NCBI GenBank assembly: GCA_029906195.1
Contig: JARWSJ010000002.1
Location: 1,240,001 to 1,304,000, forward strand
Source of the DNA: Chitinophagaceae bacterium 26-R-25
Lineage (GTDB): Bacteria; Bacteroidota; Bacteroidia; Chitinophagales; Chitinophagaceae
Direction of reading: 5' to 3'
Length of the DNA stretch: 64,000 bases
Below are positions 46,517 to 55,847 of the stretch, in pieces. The notes beneath the pieces are model-generated. The model was not told the origin of the DNA and did no database searches. It saw nothing but the letters and a program-made list of their open reading frames with translations. Made by a program: the position numbers and the translations under genes. Numbering within the stretch: the stretch's first letter is position 1; each line of letters starts with the position of its first letter.

Positions 46517-47679
46517 GCTGTGTGGTATAGTTGGTTACATTTCTTTTGAAAGAAAATAATTGCCAGCGGATAAGTGATGATGATGAAACAAAGCAACTTT
46601 AGCATTTCTGGTTGTGCATACCGAAGCGGAAGTTGCATATTGTTCACTTTGATAAACGCGTCGAGAAAAGGAGCGTAGGGCATGATCTGCGCATAGTATT
46701 GATCATACCACGGCATGGCCCATCTTGGAAAAGTATAGCCGCTGAAAACGAATGCCGGTGAGGTATAGAAGATGGCAATGTCTGTACACAACATGACATC
46801 CATAAAAATAGACGACAATAAAAATCCAACACCGAGGCACGCAATCGCTAGAAGTGTATACAGAACGAAAAATGAAAACATCCCTTCTGAATTGCCTATC
46901 TCAAAAATGGGAAATATGATTCCTGCGATCAGTATAAAATTCAACCATGCAATGGCAAGATGCGCAATCAATTTGCCAATGATGATGTTGGATGCAGAGC
47001 CATTTGCAACTTTTATCAATTCATGAATTGAATTCGTTTTCCATTCATAGTTCAATAACAAAACACCAATAAGAATGATGATCATTTGCATGGCAACTGT
47101 GATCAATCCGGGCACAAGATATTCCTGGTAATTGAACTGTGGATTGTATAATGGATAGGTAATGAGTTTGATGGGCTGAACGAGCGCCATCGCTTTGTCG
47201 GCGGGCATTCCCTTTTTTTCAAGTTTTTGCAACACAACGCCCAGTCCGCCGGCGATCAAAACATTGGCAGCATCTTTATACATTAGTTTTGCGGTAACCA
47301 TAAAAGAAGCATTCGTGTAAAAGCCTACTGTTGCAGGGTTTCGGCTTTTAATATTTCTTTCAAGTCCCTGCGGAAAATAAACTGCAGCCATGATTTTTCC
47401 TTCGCGCATATTGGTCTGCAGTTCCTTGTAGCTATTGACTGTCGTGGTGAAATGGATGCTTTCAGTTTGTTCCATTAAAAAAATCAGCTGGCGAGAAATG
47501 GCTGAATGATCTTCATCGAAAATGGCAACGGGTAACTTTTCTGCTTTTTGCTTTTCATAAATATAAGCGTAGAGGAAAAAGAGCAAAGGTGGAATGACAA
47601 TCAACACCCAATAATGTGCGGGGAGCGAAAAAATCCGCTTCCATTCACGAAATGTTATTTTAAAAATAGTGTTCAACAA
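46513..47679 (-). CDS. ABC-2 type transporter permease
   Basis: 388 residues and the same architecture as the next gene: an N-terminal helix (HYWVLIVIPPLLFFLYAYIY), a periplasmic domain and five C-terminal membrane segments. The two permeases have equal length and a similar layout, so they probably arose by duplication and form a heterodimer. Third gene of the export operon, 28 bases after hlyD. Confidence 0.88.
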   Translation of the reverse strand: MLNTIFKITFREWKRIFSLPAHYWVLIVIPPLLFFLYAYIYEKQKAEKLPVAIFDEDHSAISRQLIFLMEQTESIHFTTTVNSYKELQTNMREGKIMAAVYFPQGLERNIKSRNPATVGFYTNASFMVTAKLMYKDAANVLIAGGLGVVLQKLEKKGMPADKAMALVQPIKLITYPLYNPQFNYQEYLVPGLITVAMQMIIILIGVLLLNYEWKTNSIHELIKVANGSASNIIIGKLIAHLAIAWLNFILIAGIIFPIFEIGNSEGMFSFFVLYTLLAIACLGVGFLLSSIFMDVMLCTDIAIFYTSPAFVFSGYTFPRWAMPWYDQYYAQIMPYAPFLDAFIKVNNMQLPLRYAQPEMLKLLCFIIITYPLAIIFFQKKCNQLYHTA

Positions 47680-47707
47680 TGTTGTGTTTGAAGTGATCGA
47701 CAGATGA

Positions 47708-48700
47708 TTATGGTAACTGCATTGACGCCGTCATGCCGGGTCTTAAACCTTTAATGGCTGCGACATTCGCTGGTTTGCATTCAATAGTGAATGTTCTTAG
47801 TTCAAACTGTCCACGCTCTTTTGTAGGCACCCAATTGGCAAACTCCAATGACGGAGCAATGCGCGATACCACCGCATCAAAAGTCTCCGGTTCTGAGCCG
47901 GGGATTTTAATTGATACCCTGCTGTTTTGTTGCAAGCCTTTTATTTTATCCTGCCGAAAGTTGAAGCGTACAAAATAGGAATCGTGTTTTTGCAAAGTGA
48001 TCATCGGGTAACCAATGGAAACAATTTCGCCTTCATGTATCACGAGTGTCGAAATGATACCATCTGCAGGTGCAGTTACTCTTGTATTGTCTGTCAATGA
48101 TTTTGTTAGTTCATAGCCTTGCTCCGCTTGCTTTAACACGGCTGTTGCGGCTTGTATCAATTCTGGCTGAGTGCCTTTCTGTAGCAGATCCCAGTTAAGC
48201 TTTGCGGTTTCCATTTCCTTTTTTGCCGCTTGCAATTTGAAATAAATGATGTCTTTTTCTTCACCGGAGATCACATCTTTCTGATAAAGATTGTTCATTC
48301 GTTCGTAAGTTTTAGAAGCAAGGTCATATTGCTCCTGCGCAATGGAATATACATTGGCAGCGGATTTGATCACTTCCGGTCTTGCACCTTTTTGCAATAA
48401 AGCCAATTGACTTTTAGCTGCGTCAATGGCAGAAAGCGTTTGATTGCGGATGGCATCAATCTCGTTGGTTCGCAGCACGCCCAGCAATTGTCCTTTCTTT
48501 ACTGTATCGCCCTGCTTCACCATGAGGCTGTCGAGTCTTCCGGGAAACTCAGCGGCCACGTCCAGGAAATCTGCATCTACCATGCCGATCACCGTATTGT
48601 CTTCCTTTTCCTTCGGGCGTTTCACTAAAAAAAACAACGCGACAATGAGAATGATCAGCGGTATAAAAAGTGCCCAATAATTTTTTAAGAACTTGCTCAT
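47708..48700 (-). CDS. HlyD/EmrA-type periplasmic adaptor
   Basis: 330 residues. One N-terminal membrane anchor, then a biotinyl-lipoyl-like domain (FPGRLDSLMVKQGDTVKKGQ, about 50), two antiparallel coiled-coil helices (about 85-195) and a second barrel with VTAPADGIISTLVIHEGEIV (about 205). It bridges the inner membrane permeases to the TolC protein. Second gene of the operon. Confidence 0.92.
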   Translation of the reverse strand: MSKFLKNYWALFIPLIILIVALFFLVKRPKEKEDNTVIGMVDADFLDVAAEFPGRLDSLMVKQGDTVKKGQLLGVLRTNEIDAIRNQTLSAIDAAKSQLALLQKGARPEVIKSAANVYSIAQEQYDLASKTYERMNNLYQKDVISGEEKDIIYFKLQAAKKEMETAKLNWDLLQKGTQPELIQAATAVLKQAEQGYELTKSLTDNTRVTAPADGIISTLVIHEGEIVSIGYPMITLQKHDSYFVRFNFRQDKIKGLQQNSRVSIKIPGSEPETFDAVVSRIAPSLEFANWVPTKERGQFELRTFTIECKPANVAAIKGLRPGMTASMQLP

Positions 48701-48720
48701 TCAATACTATTTAGAATGTG

Positions 48721-50202
48721 TTATTGTAAGTATGCTGATATTTTTTCCGGCGTACCTACAATGTTGAAATACTCTGCCATTGCGAGGTAATAACCAAAAA
48801 CAGCGGTGTAGTAAGCCTTTTCAATTTCTTCTTTTATCAGCAACGCATCGTTTACATCTTTGGGTGAAGAAAGGTTGTTGCGCATTCTTTCTTCAATTAA
48901 TGAGAACGTTGTGTTGGCTTCCTGTCTTGCACTGTCAAGGGCTGCAACGTCATTTTGTAAAGACTGCATTTTATTGATGGCAACTTTCAACTGTGTCTCT
49001 AAAATTGTCTTAGCGTTTTCTGTTGCAAGCTTTGATTCTTCTAACAATTGCTGCGCGGCCTTCACACGTTTAATTGTTTGTGTTCCGTTGAAGATGGTCC
49101 ATTGCATTTCCACACCAACAAACCACGGTGGTATGGTTACCGGCAAATCATTTTGATAGAGATTAAGATTGCCCACAGCAAATATGTTTGGCAGTGAGAA
49201 AGACTTGCTGCCTTTCAATGTTGCCTCTGCCAGTGCACTTTTACTGTTTACAAACTGATAACCGGGATTTGTTTGATAAAATTCATTGTTGACAGTATCT
49301 ATTTTTGTTGGCTTGTATACTAGTGTGTCGGTAACAATGATGACAGAATCAAGAGGCGCTCCAAGTAATTTGTTTAGTTCCACCAATGCATTTTGTTTTT
49401 CGAGCTGTTGATTGTTCAGTCGTGTTTTTCCCTGTATCAGCGCCACTTTCGCCCAGTTACGCTGATAGGGTGGAAGTATTTGTTCTTTCACCATTTCATT
49501 GGCGTAGTTGTCATTCTTTTGCAATGAAGATACAATGTTGTTTTCCTTTTGTAAAATGGCGTTGATGTACATGATCCTTATGTATTGCAATGCGATGGCA
49601 AACTTTATATCTTTTTGAACAAGTTCAAGGTTGATTTGTCCTGCATGGAATTCTGCGGTGGCTACATCCTGCACGGTTCTTAATTTGTTGCCGAGATAAA
49701 TCGGTTGGCGAACGCCGAGTCCGGCCAAGAAATACGATTGTTTGCTAAGCGGCGGATTGTAATTTGGATAAGCTGCATTAATGATTGTGCGTGAAGTGCT
49801 TTCAATTCTTTGCGCTGCATCGGAGGAAATATTTTGCCCCGTTATTTCTTTATATACCTGGTTCGCCGTGTTTACCGCTTGCAGGGATGAACCAGTAATA
49901 ATGCCGTCTCTAACTGTTTGCAGATTAATTTCCAATGGTTTGCTTAAGTAGCTATAACTCGCCAGCAGGTCGACTTTGGGCAAGTACGATTGCTTCTCTG
50001 CCTGCATTGAATATTGTCTTGCCAGCAATGATGTCTTCGCCTGACTGATCAGCACATTGTTCTTTTGCGCAATAACAAAACAGTCATTCAATGTGGTTCT
50101 ATTGGTTTGCGCCTTAGCCTGTAAGCCACAGATGCCCACAGCAATTACCCATTGCAACTGTTTCCCGCGATAACCAATTTCATGTAGTAGTTGATGTAAC
50201 AT
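48721..50202 (-). CDS. TolC-family outer membrane efflux protein
   Basis: 493 residues with a signal peptide ending at LQAKAQ. It has the doubled outer membrane efflux pattern: long alpha-helical stretches (about 60-130 and 200-300; 360-470) with an SYLPKVDLLASYSYLS segment before the first strands. It forms the exit duct of the tripartite exporter. First gene of the operon, 20 bases before hlyD. Substrate unknown. Confidence 0.9.
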   Translation of the reverse strand: MLHQLLHEIGYRGKQLQWVIAVGICGLQAKAQTNRTTLNDCFVIAQKNNVLISQAKTSLLARQYSMQAEKQSYLPKVDLLASYSYLSKPLEINLQTVRDGIITGSSLQAVNTANQVYKEITGQNISSDAAQRIESTSRTIINAAYPNYNPPLSKQSYFLAGLGVRQPIYLGNKLRTVQDVATAEFHAGQINLELVQKDIKFAIALQYIRIMYINAILQKENNIVSSLQKNDNYANEMVKEQILPPYQRNWAKVALIQGKTRLNNQQLEKQNALVELNKLLGAPLDSVIIVTDTLVYKPTKIDTVNNEFYQTNPGYQFVNSKSALAEATLKGSKSFSLPNIFAVGNLNLYQNDLPVTIPPWFVGVEMQWTIFNGTQTIKRVKAAQQLLEESKLATENAKTILETQLKVAINKMQSLQNDVAALDSARQEANTTFSLIEERMRNNLSSPKDVNDALLIKEEIEKAYYTAVFGYYLAMAEYFNIVGTPEKISAYLQ

Positions 50203-50235
50203 GAAGGGTTAACAATCAGGAAAGTAGAATGTTTA

Positions 50236-50366
50236 TTTAGGAATTAAGAATTAGGAATTAAGAATTCAGAATTGTTGACTGCGCTGTCATACTGTTTGCT
50301 ATTGAACACCATGTCGCACTGGATGAATTCTTAATTCTTAATTCCTAATTCTTAATTCTTAATTCC
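50236..50366. repeat. Inverted-repeat element of the AATTAGGAATTAAG family, copy 1
   Basis: Left arm of AATTAAG/AATTAGG units (50238-50271) and right arm 50326-50365 (TTCTTAATTCTTAATTCC). The 55-base loop, GTTGACTG...TCATAC...TTTG...ATTGAACACCATG, is conserved in the second copy at 50592-50724, in the same orientation. Confidence 0.85.
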
Positions 50367-50432
50367 GGCTTTGTTCGGGAACAATTTTTTAATGCACTGG
50401 TTATATATTATTTCACCATTAAATGTAGCATT

Positions 50433-50582
50433 ATGATACGCAAATTAAAATCCGGTGAGTATCGTTTGTATTCGAGGAAGAAGGACCCCAAGACCAATAA
50501 GCGTAGAAATTTAGGCACATTTGACAGTCTGGAAGCAGCGAAAAAACATGAGAAGGAAGTGCAGTATTTTAAGAGACACTGA
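50433..50582 (+). CDS. 49-residue basic protein resembling an Arm/AP2-like DNA-binding motif
   Basis: 49 residues: MIRKLKSGEYRLYSRKKDPK, then TNKRRNLGTFDSLEAAKKHE and KEVQYFKRH. Very basic, with the pattern strand-turn-strand then a helix (SLEAAKKHE), as in the N-terminal Arm domain of tyrosine integrases and in AP2-like DNA-binding motifs. Similar short proteins occur in distant bacteria, so I think it is real although short. It stands between two copies of the same inverted-repeat element. Function unknown; nucleic acid binding is inferred. Confidence 0.7.
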   Translation: MIRKLKSGEYRLYSRKKDPKTNKRRNLGTFDSLEAAKKHEKEVQYFKRH

Positions 50583-50591
50583 TTTAATTAA

Positions 50592-50724
50592 AAATTAGGA
50601 ATTAGGAATTAGGAATTAAGAATTAAGAATTAAGAATTGTTGACTGAATTATCATACCATTTGTGATTGAACACCATGCCCCACAGGATGAATTCTTAAT
50701 TCTTAATTCCCAATTCTTAATTCA
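50592..50724. repeat. Inverted-repeat element of the AATTAGGAATTAAG family, copy 2
   Basis: Left arm 50593-50637 and right arm 50690-50724 (ATTCTTAATTCTTAATTCCC). Loop conserved with copy 1 (GTTGACTG, TCATACCATTTG, ATTGAACACCATG). Lies 10 bases downstream of the 49-residue gene. Confidence 0.85.
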
Positions 50725-50766
50725 TACTTAAATGATTACCTTGATCAAACAATAAAATCAAAACGA

Positions 50767-51321
50767 ATGGCTGTACATTTTGCAGGAATTTCAGGGAGTT
50801 TGCGTAAAGGTTCGTACAATACCAAATTACTTCATACAGTGACTGCGCTATTGCCAGAAGACACAACGATGGAGATTCTTTCCATTGATCTTCCGTTATA
50901 CAATGCTGATTTGGATGTACCTACGGCAGCGGAAAGACCGGCATCTGTAGTAACATTTAGAAATGCACTTGCCAAAGCAGATGGATTGGTGATCGTTTCG
51001 CCAGAATATAATTACTCTATACCGGGTGGTTTGAAGAATGCCATTGACTGGGCCTCACGCGGGGCAGATTCTCCTTTGCTAAACAAACCTGTTTCTGTAA
51101 TGGGCGCCACCACTGGCATGTGGGGAACGGTCCGCATGCAATTAGCCTTTCATGCTGTGTTTCAATTTCTCAACATGAAGCCTGTTTATAAACCAGAAGT
51201 ACTGGTTGCACAGGCGCCTTCCAAATTCAATGATAACGGCGAGTTTACTGATGAGAGCACTAAGGTGCTGATCAGGAAACAGCTGGAGAACTTGAAACAA
51301 TTAATAATTAATAAAGAATAA
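50767..51321 (+). CDS. NADPH-dependent FMN reductase-like protein
   Basis: 184 residues, a flavodoxin-like fold. ISGSLRKGSYNTKLL (about 8-22) is the FMN phosphate loop and PEYNYSIPGGLKNAIDWASR (about 79-98) is the second FMN-binding motif of the family. These enzymes reduce FMN, quinones or azo dyes with NAD(P)H. Cytoplasmic; monocistronic. Confidence 0.92.
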   Translation: MAVHFAGISGSLRKGSYNTKLLHTVTALLPEDTTMEILSIDLPLYNADLDVPTAAERPASVVTFRNALAKADGLVIVSPEYNYSIPGGLKNAIDWASRGADSPLLNKPVSVMGATTGMWGTVRMQLAFHAVFQFLNMKPVYKPEVLVAQAPSKFNDNGEFTDESTKVLIRKQLENLKQLIINKE

Positions 51322-51332
51322 TTAATAGGAAA

Positions 51333-51585
51333 AGCAATTAGGAATTAAGAATTAGGAATTAAGAATTCTCTCTGTGTAATATTGAAACCATTAGTCAATG
51401 CCTGTTCCATTGTGAAATTTTGAATTCAAGTTGATGGTACCATCATCAAAATATTTGTGTAAAGCCGTCCAATCTGTGTCATCCCCCTCCGAACGGTTCA
51501 GCCGGGCGGGCATGTGCCATCAAATTTCAAATCAAAGCATCATAGCAAATCATGACAATCGTGAAAATCTGCGTTCCATCCACTC
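51333..51585. repeat. Gap with single arms of three repeat families
   Basis: AATTAGGAATTAAGAATT words at 51338-51366, TCCAATCTGTGTCAT (51468-51482) of the GATGACAC family, and AATCATGACAATCGTGAAAATC (51549-51570) of the AACGCAGAT family. None has a visible opposite arm. No gene between the FMN reductase and the patatin. Confidence 0.65.
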
Positions 51586-51587
51586 CC

Positions 51588-52634
51588 TCACGCCAACCAA
51601 TCATTAGTTTCCGAAGGTGGTAACGACGCAAGAAACTCGCCTGTTAATGTCTGTCCTGTAGCCAGCATCTGCTTCATTGTGTCAGGATCGAATACAAGAC
51701 CGCCCGGGCCTCCATTTAGCGGCTCTTTGGGTCTGATGATGTAAAGCTTTAGCGGCACTTTATTTTTGAAAGGATTGTCGGGCAATGTAATATTGAAATA
51801 GCTGTCAATCGTCGCCTGATCAATACCGGCGCTTTTCATTTTATCTTTTACGGCTTTAATGTATAAAAGACCTTTGTTGTATAGCTGTGGTATGATGATG
51901 TCATTTTTACCAACGTCCATTGTGAAGATGTCAAGCGTTTGTTCCAGTATCGGAAACAATGTTTGAAATTCTCCGGGGGTAGGAGGAAAGGTTTCGGCAG
52001 AAAGCAGGATAGTGAAGATCAGCGTAGCGCCATTGTCAATGGCCATTTCCACACCGGCGTATTCTCTCACACCGCCATCTACGTATTGATATTCCGGATG
52101 AGCTTCGCCGGGAACTTGTTTATTAATTTGAATCGGCGGCATGAACACAGGTTGACATGCGGACGCCATTATAGCCCTTCTGAAATGATCTGCACTTTGA
52201 AATGTTCGAACAATATAAGTGTCCGATGGTGCAGGGTTTGGATTGTTGGTATACACTGTAATATCGCCGGTTTGCAAACAGGTAGTGTTGATATAAATCT
52301 GTTTGCTGCCACTCATAAGCTTGTTGTACAAGTCATCTGTGAAGTAGTGTGTAATCAAGTTCCACAGCGGGTTTGCGTCGAATATGGAATGTTGGCTGAG
52401 CCTGTTGCCAAGGTTGTCTTTCAACACTATATTCTGGGTGGTTTGTGTGGTGTATAATTCTTCGAGCAGATCAAATTCTTCAGTTGCCGCAAGAGGCGTA
52501 ATCAATGATCCGGTGCTGGTTCCAACAACGATATCGAAATGAAAAGTGGAGAATTGCTGATGCAGTTGTTTGATCACACCCACTGCAAATGCGCCTTTTG
52601 AGCCTCCACCGCTAATGACCAATGCTTTTGGCAT
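51588..52634 (-). CDS. Patatin-like phospholipase
   Basis: 348 residues. It begins MPKALVISGGGSKGAFAVGV with the glycine-rich oxyanion loop (about 8-14), has the nucleophile Ser in GTSTGS (about 39-44) and the catalytic Asp in YVDGGVREYAG (about 187). This Ser-Asp dyad hydrolyses lipid acyl esters. No signal peptide. The C-terminal third is unlike other patatins I know. Possibly co-transcribed with the gene at 52707, 72 bases upstream of its start. Confidence 0.92.
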   Translation of the reverse strand: MPKALVISGGGSKGAFAVGVIKQLHQQFSTFHFDIVVGTSTGSLITPLAATEEFDLLEELYTTQTTQNIVLKDNLGNRLSQHSIFDANPLWNLITHYFTDDLYNKLMSGSKQIYINTTCLQTGDITVYTNNPNPAPSDTYIVRTFQSADHFRRAIMASACQPVFMPPIQINKQVPGEAHPEYQYVDGGVREYAGVEMAIDNGATLIFTILLSAETFPPTPGEFQTLFPILEQTLDIFTMDVGKNDIIIPQLYNKGLLYIKAVKDKMKSAGIDQATIDSYFNITLPDNPFKNKVPLKLYIIRPKEPLNGGPGGLVFDPDTMKQMLATGQTLTGEFLASLPPSETNDWLA

Positions 52635-52706
52635 AACTTATTAATTTGAAAATTTGGAGATTTGAAAATTTGAAAATGCTTTCAATGTCTTAGACAATGA
52701 TGAAGT

Positions 52707-53240
52707 TTATTTAGGTCCTTCGTTAAATGGTTCCGGCGCCTTTTTCACTTTACTCAATCTTACGGAAACAACACACTGGAACCACCAACTGTTTAAGTTA
52801 TAATCCCTGTGTGCTGTAAGGCCGATGGTGAGCAGGTTTAATGCACTTACATGAATACCGCCGCCAACAAGTTGCTCATGTTCTGTTCCAAACAACCAGT
52901 TGGCGGATAAATGTAAGTTGCCGATACTGCCCATTTCTCCGGCACTAAAGTCCTTGATTTTGAAAAGCACTTCGGGCCCAAACAGTCCCTGTAATTTTTT
53001 ATTGTAGTAGATGCCTCCGGCAACGGCACCGGCTTTTAACTTACCGGGTACGGCTGTCACATGCTCTGTGAGCAACAGACCACCTGTGAACATATCCGGA
53101 CTATTGCCTTCGAAATTAGTAGCCATGCCACTTTGCAGCCTCAGTTCCGTTGTCCAGCCTTTTTTGAATTCTGTTATTTGTGCATGCGTAAACGAAAAGG
53201 AGAGCAACATGCACAATGCCAGGAAGAGGTGTTTGTTCAT
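52707..53240 (-). CDS. Secreted protein, outer membrane beta-structure suspected
   Basis: 177 residues with a signal peptide ending at FTHAQ. The rest alternates polar and hydrophobic residues, with segments such as TELRLQSGMATNFEG and WWFQCVVSVRLSKV typical of short outer membrane or periplasmic beta barrels. No family recognised. May form an operon with the patatin gene. Confidence 0.6.
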   Translation of the reverse strand: MNKHLFLALCMLLSFSFTHAQITEFKKGWTTELRLQSGMATNFEGNSPDMFTGGLLLTEHVTAVPGKLKAGAVAGGIYYNKKLQGLFGPEVLFKIKDFSAGEMGSIGNLHLSANWLFGTEHEQLVGGGIHVSALNLLTIGLTAHRDYNLNSWWFQCVVSVRLSKVKKAPEPFNEGPK

Positions 53241-53255
53241 ATGCTAGAGTTAATG

Positions 53256-53450
53256 CTTAAAGCTTAACGCAAAACGCATAACGCTGGTTTAATAAATGGT
53301 AAAACTCTGTAGCGGAGATAGTTATTAGTTGTCAGTTGGTAGTTGTTAGAAGGAAAGCTGTACATAAAGCCTAACAACTAACAACCAACAACTGAATAAT
53401 TGAGACTTCCGCGTTGGGCGTTTTGCGTTCAGCGTTCAGCAATAAAGCGG
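53256..53450. repeat. Onion-type inverted repeat of two word families
   Basis: Outer: AATGCTTAAAGCTTAACGCA and AAACGCATAACGCTGG (53258-53286) against GCGTTGGGCGTTTTGCG and TTCAGCGTTCAGC (53410-53441). Inner: AGTTATTAGTTGTCAGTTGG (53320-53339) against CTAACAACTAACAACCAACA (53370-53389). Lies between two leftward genes, downstream of dnaA. Confidence 0.8.
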
Positions 53451-53480
53451 TAGTCGTAAGATGTAAAAGGAAAGAAAACA

Positions 53481-53507
53481 TAAAACCCGGACAAAATCCG
53501 GGTTTTA
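53481..53507. terminator. Terminator after dnaA
   Basis: TAAAACCCGGA / TCCGGGTTTTA perfect 11-base stem with a CAAAA loop; the A-run becomes a U-run on the minus strand. 30 bases beyond the dnaA stop. Confidence 0.92.
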
Positions 53508-53537
53508 CAATACGTTGGTATGAGGGGGAGTGTTAGT

Positions 53538-54977
53538 TTACATGGCCGCAAGCTGAACTTTCTGTTGAAGTTCCATTACGTTTTCACGGAAAAGGCCGTC
53601 AGTGTCCATCAGGTCTTTTACTGTTTGACAGCTGTGAATTACCGTGGTATGGTCGCGTCCGCCGAAATGTTCGCCTATTGTTTTCAGAGAGTTTTTTGTA
53701 AAAGCTTTCGCAAGGTACATAGTGATTTGTCGCGCCTGTACGATCTCACGTTTACGCGTCTTTTGTAAAAGCTTGTCGTAAGGGACGTCGTAAAAATCAC
53801 AAACCATTTTCTGAATGGCTTCGATCGTGATTTCCTTGGATGAGGTTTTAACAAAATTTCTCAACACTTTCTTTGCCAAGTCTAAATCAATTTCCCTTCT
53901 GTTAAGCGAAGATTGTGCCAAAAGAGAGATCAGTGCACCTTCCAGTTCACGAACGTTGCTGTTAATATTATAAGCAAGGTATTTTACCACCTCTTTAGGC
54001 ATGTCCAGACCGTCATTCTTCATTTTTCTTTCCAGTATCTCGATGCGGGTCTCATAGTCAGGCACCTGAAGGTCTGCGCTAAGTCCCCAGCGGAAACGGC
54101 TCAATAATCTTTCCTGTACGCCATCCAGGTCTTTTGGAGGCTTGTCAGAAGTTAAGATCAGTTGCTTACCGGATTGGTGCAGGTGGTTGAAGATGGCAAA
54201 GAATGCATCCTGTGACTTTTCTGCACGCATGAAGAATTGAACGTCATCGAGGATCAATACGTCTATCAGCTGATAGAAATGTATAAAATCGTTGATGGCA
54301 TTATTGCGACTGTGATCAATAAACTGGTTAATGAATTTTTCAGAGCTTACATATAATACCACTTTATTGGGGTGTAGTCTTTTTACCTCATTTCCTATGG
54401 CCTGGGCAAGGTGTGTTTTCCCCAAACCTACACCACCATATATAACCAGTGGGTTAAATGAATTGGCTCCTGGTTTCTCAGCTACTGTTTTACCCGCTCT
54501 TCTCGCAACACGATTGCTGTCTCCCTCTACAAAAGCGTCAAAGGTATAAATAGGGTTTAGCTGAGGGTCGATCTGCATTTTTTTCAGACCGGGAATAACA
54601 AAAGGATTTTTCACCGGGTTATTTATAACCAGCGGGAAATCCATTTCGTTATTTGAAAATGTCTTGTATCCATGTGCCGGGACGTCCATAGTTAATGGCT
54701 TGTTTTTATGATTGCCACTATCAACCATGATGCGATACTCCAGGCGAGCCTCTTTGCCAAGCACTCTTCTTAATGTTTTGCCAAGCAGGGTAACATAGTG
54801 TTCTTCTAAATATTCATAAAAGAATTGACTAGGTACCTGGATCACCAAAACATTATTCCTCAACTCTACCGGGCTGATAGGCTCGAACCATGTATTAAAA
54901 TGCTGCCACTCTACAATATCTTTTATTATATCAAGACAATTACTCCAAACTTTATCTAATTCGTCAGCTTTAACCAT
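53538..54977 (-). CDS. dnaA: Chromosomal replication initiator DnaA
   Basis: 479 residues with the four-domain layout: domain I (about 1-80, WSNCLDIIKDIVEWQHFNTW), a short linker, the AAA+ ATPase with Walker A GGVGLGKTHL (181-190) and Walker B LILDDVQFF (about 245), and the DNA-binding domain IV with GGRDHTTVIHS (about 443-453). Domain III starts at NPIYTFDAFVEGDSNRVA. It assembles on DnaA boxes at the origin. Divergent from the FAD oxidoreductase, with the oriC candidate in between. Confidence 0.98.
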   Translation of the reverse strand: MVKADELDKVWSNCLDIIKDIVEWQHFNTWFEPISPVELRNNVLVIQVPSQFFYEYLEEHYVTLLGKTLRRVLGKEARLEYRIMVDSGNHKNKPLTMDVPAHGYKTFSNNEMDFPLVINNPVKNPFVIPGLKKMQIDPQLNPIYTFDAFVEGDSNRVARRAGKTVAEKPGANSFNPLVIYGGVGLGKTHLAQAIGNEVKRLHPNKVVLYVSSEKFINQFIDHSRNNAINDFIHFYQLIDVLILDDVQFFMRAEKSQDAFFAIFNHLHQSGKQLILTSDKPPKDLDGVQERLLSRFRWGLSADLQVPDYETRIEILERKMKNDGLDMPKEVVKYLAYNINSNVRELEGALISLLAQSSLNRREIDLDLAKKVLRNFVKTSSKEITIEAIQKMVCDFYDVPYDKLLQKTRKREIVQARQITMYLAKAFTKNSLKTIGEHFGGRDHTTVIHSCQTVKDLMDTDGLFRENVMELQQKVQLAAM

Positions 54978-55573
54978 TGCAGTATTGTAACATTTAAGTT
55001 GATAAAGAATAAAATTTCTCTCTCAGTTTTTCTTAAAAAAGGATTTTAATTGAGTCCAAAAAAAGTTTTGCAGGGGAGCGAATATCAAAAGAATTTGTTG
55101 AAAAAAAAATTTTTTATTCCCTTGTTTTTGTTCCATTAACTACAGATTGGCATCAAAACAAATTTTATTTTTTTTCTTTTGATAGAGTCGAAATAAAATG
55201 CCGGAAAATACCCAGTTGCTTTAATTTTTTTGCCAGAAAAAAATCATAATATCCGGGACCGGTTTTAAAGTTTTTGTTTCTTAAAAAAATCGAATCTCTC
55301 CTGGGTGCAAAAAGCAAACTTTCTTTTGGATTACTTGATGGTAAAGCGTTTTAGAAAACCGTCGAGGTGAGTAGTGAAAATTTTCTTTGAAGAAGGAGGC
55401 AATGATGAGAGTGAGTATAATCTACGTTTTTTGAACTGTATGGCAAAGACGTTTTCATAAAATCATTTTTAGGGATGATAAATTTATGCAGAGATTTTTC
55501 GTGTTGCTTAATCATTTTAGTAAGATAGATTAAATAAAAAAAGGAAGCAATACTTATTCCAAAATTTAAATTT

Positions 55574-55655
55574 TGTGCATAAAAAAATGTGGAAAACACG
55601 CGAAATGTTTTTTTTATTCACAACAAATTATGGTAGCTTTTGATAATGTGTATAA
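55574..55655. other. Candidate replication origin oriC: cluster of four DnaA boxes
   Basis: Within 82 bases: TTATGCACA (55574-55582, minus), TTTTCCACA (55588-55596, minus), TTATTCACA (55614-55622, plus) and TTATACACA (55647-55655, minus), all matching TTWTNCACA. A fifth near-match, TTATGCAGA, lies at 55484-55492. The 1-kb gap upstream of dnaA is very A+T-rich, with A/T runs near 55100-55115 suited to unwinding. No gene is seen from 54978 to 55993. Confidence 0.75.
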
Positions 55656-55847
55656 TGCGTGAAAAACGCTTGATCTGAATCAAAATTTTTTGCGGAAAAA
55701 AATTGCCGACATTTTTTGTTTTCAGAAATCACAAAATTCTGCCTTCCTGATTTGTCATATACCAAAATTTCATGGTTCATAACAGTCTTTCAAACTGAAA
55801 GTTTATAAGATAGATTTTTGTTTTAAAATAATACCTGAACGACTGTA

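Noticed and set aside
50236-50724. CRISPR-like reading of the repeated AATTAGGAATTAAG units
   Set aside because: The units are 7-8 bases, imperfect and without spacers of uniform length; no cas genes lie nearby.
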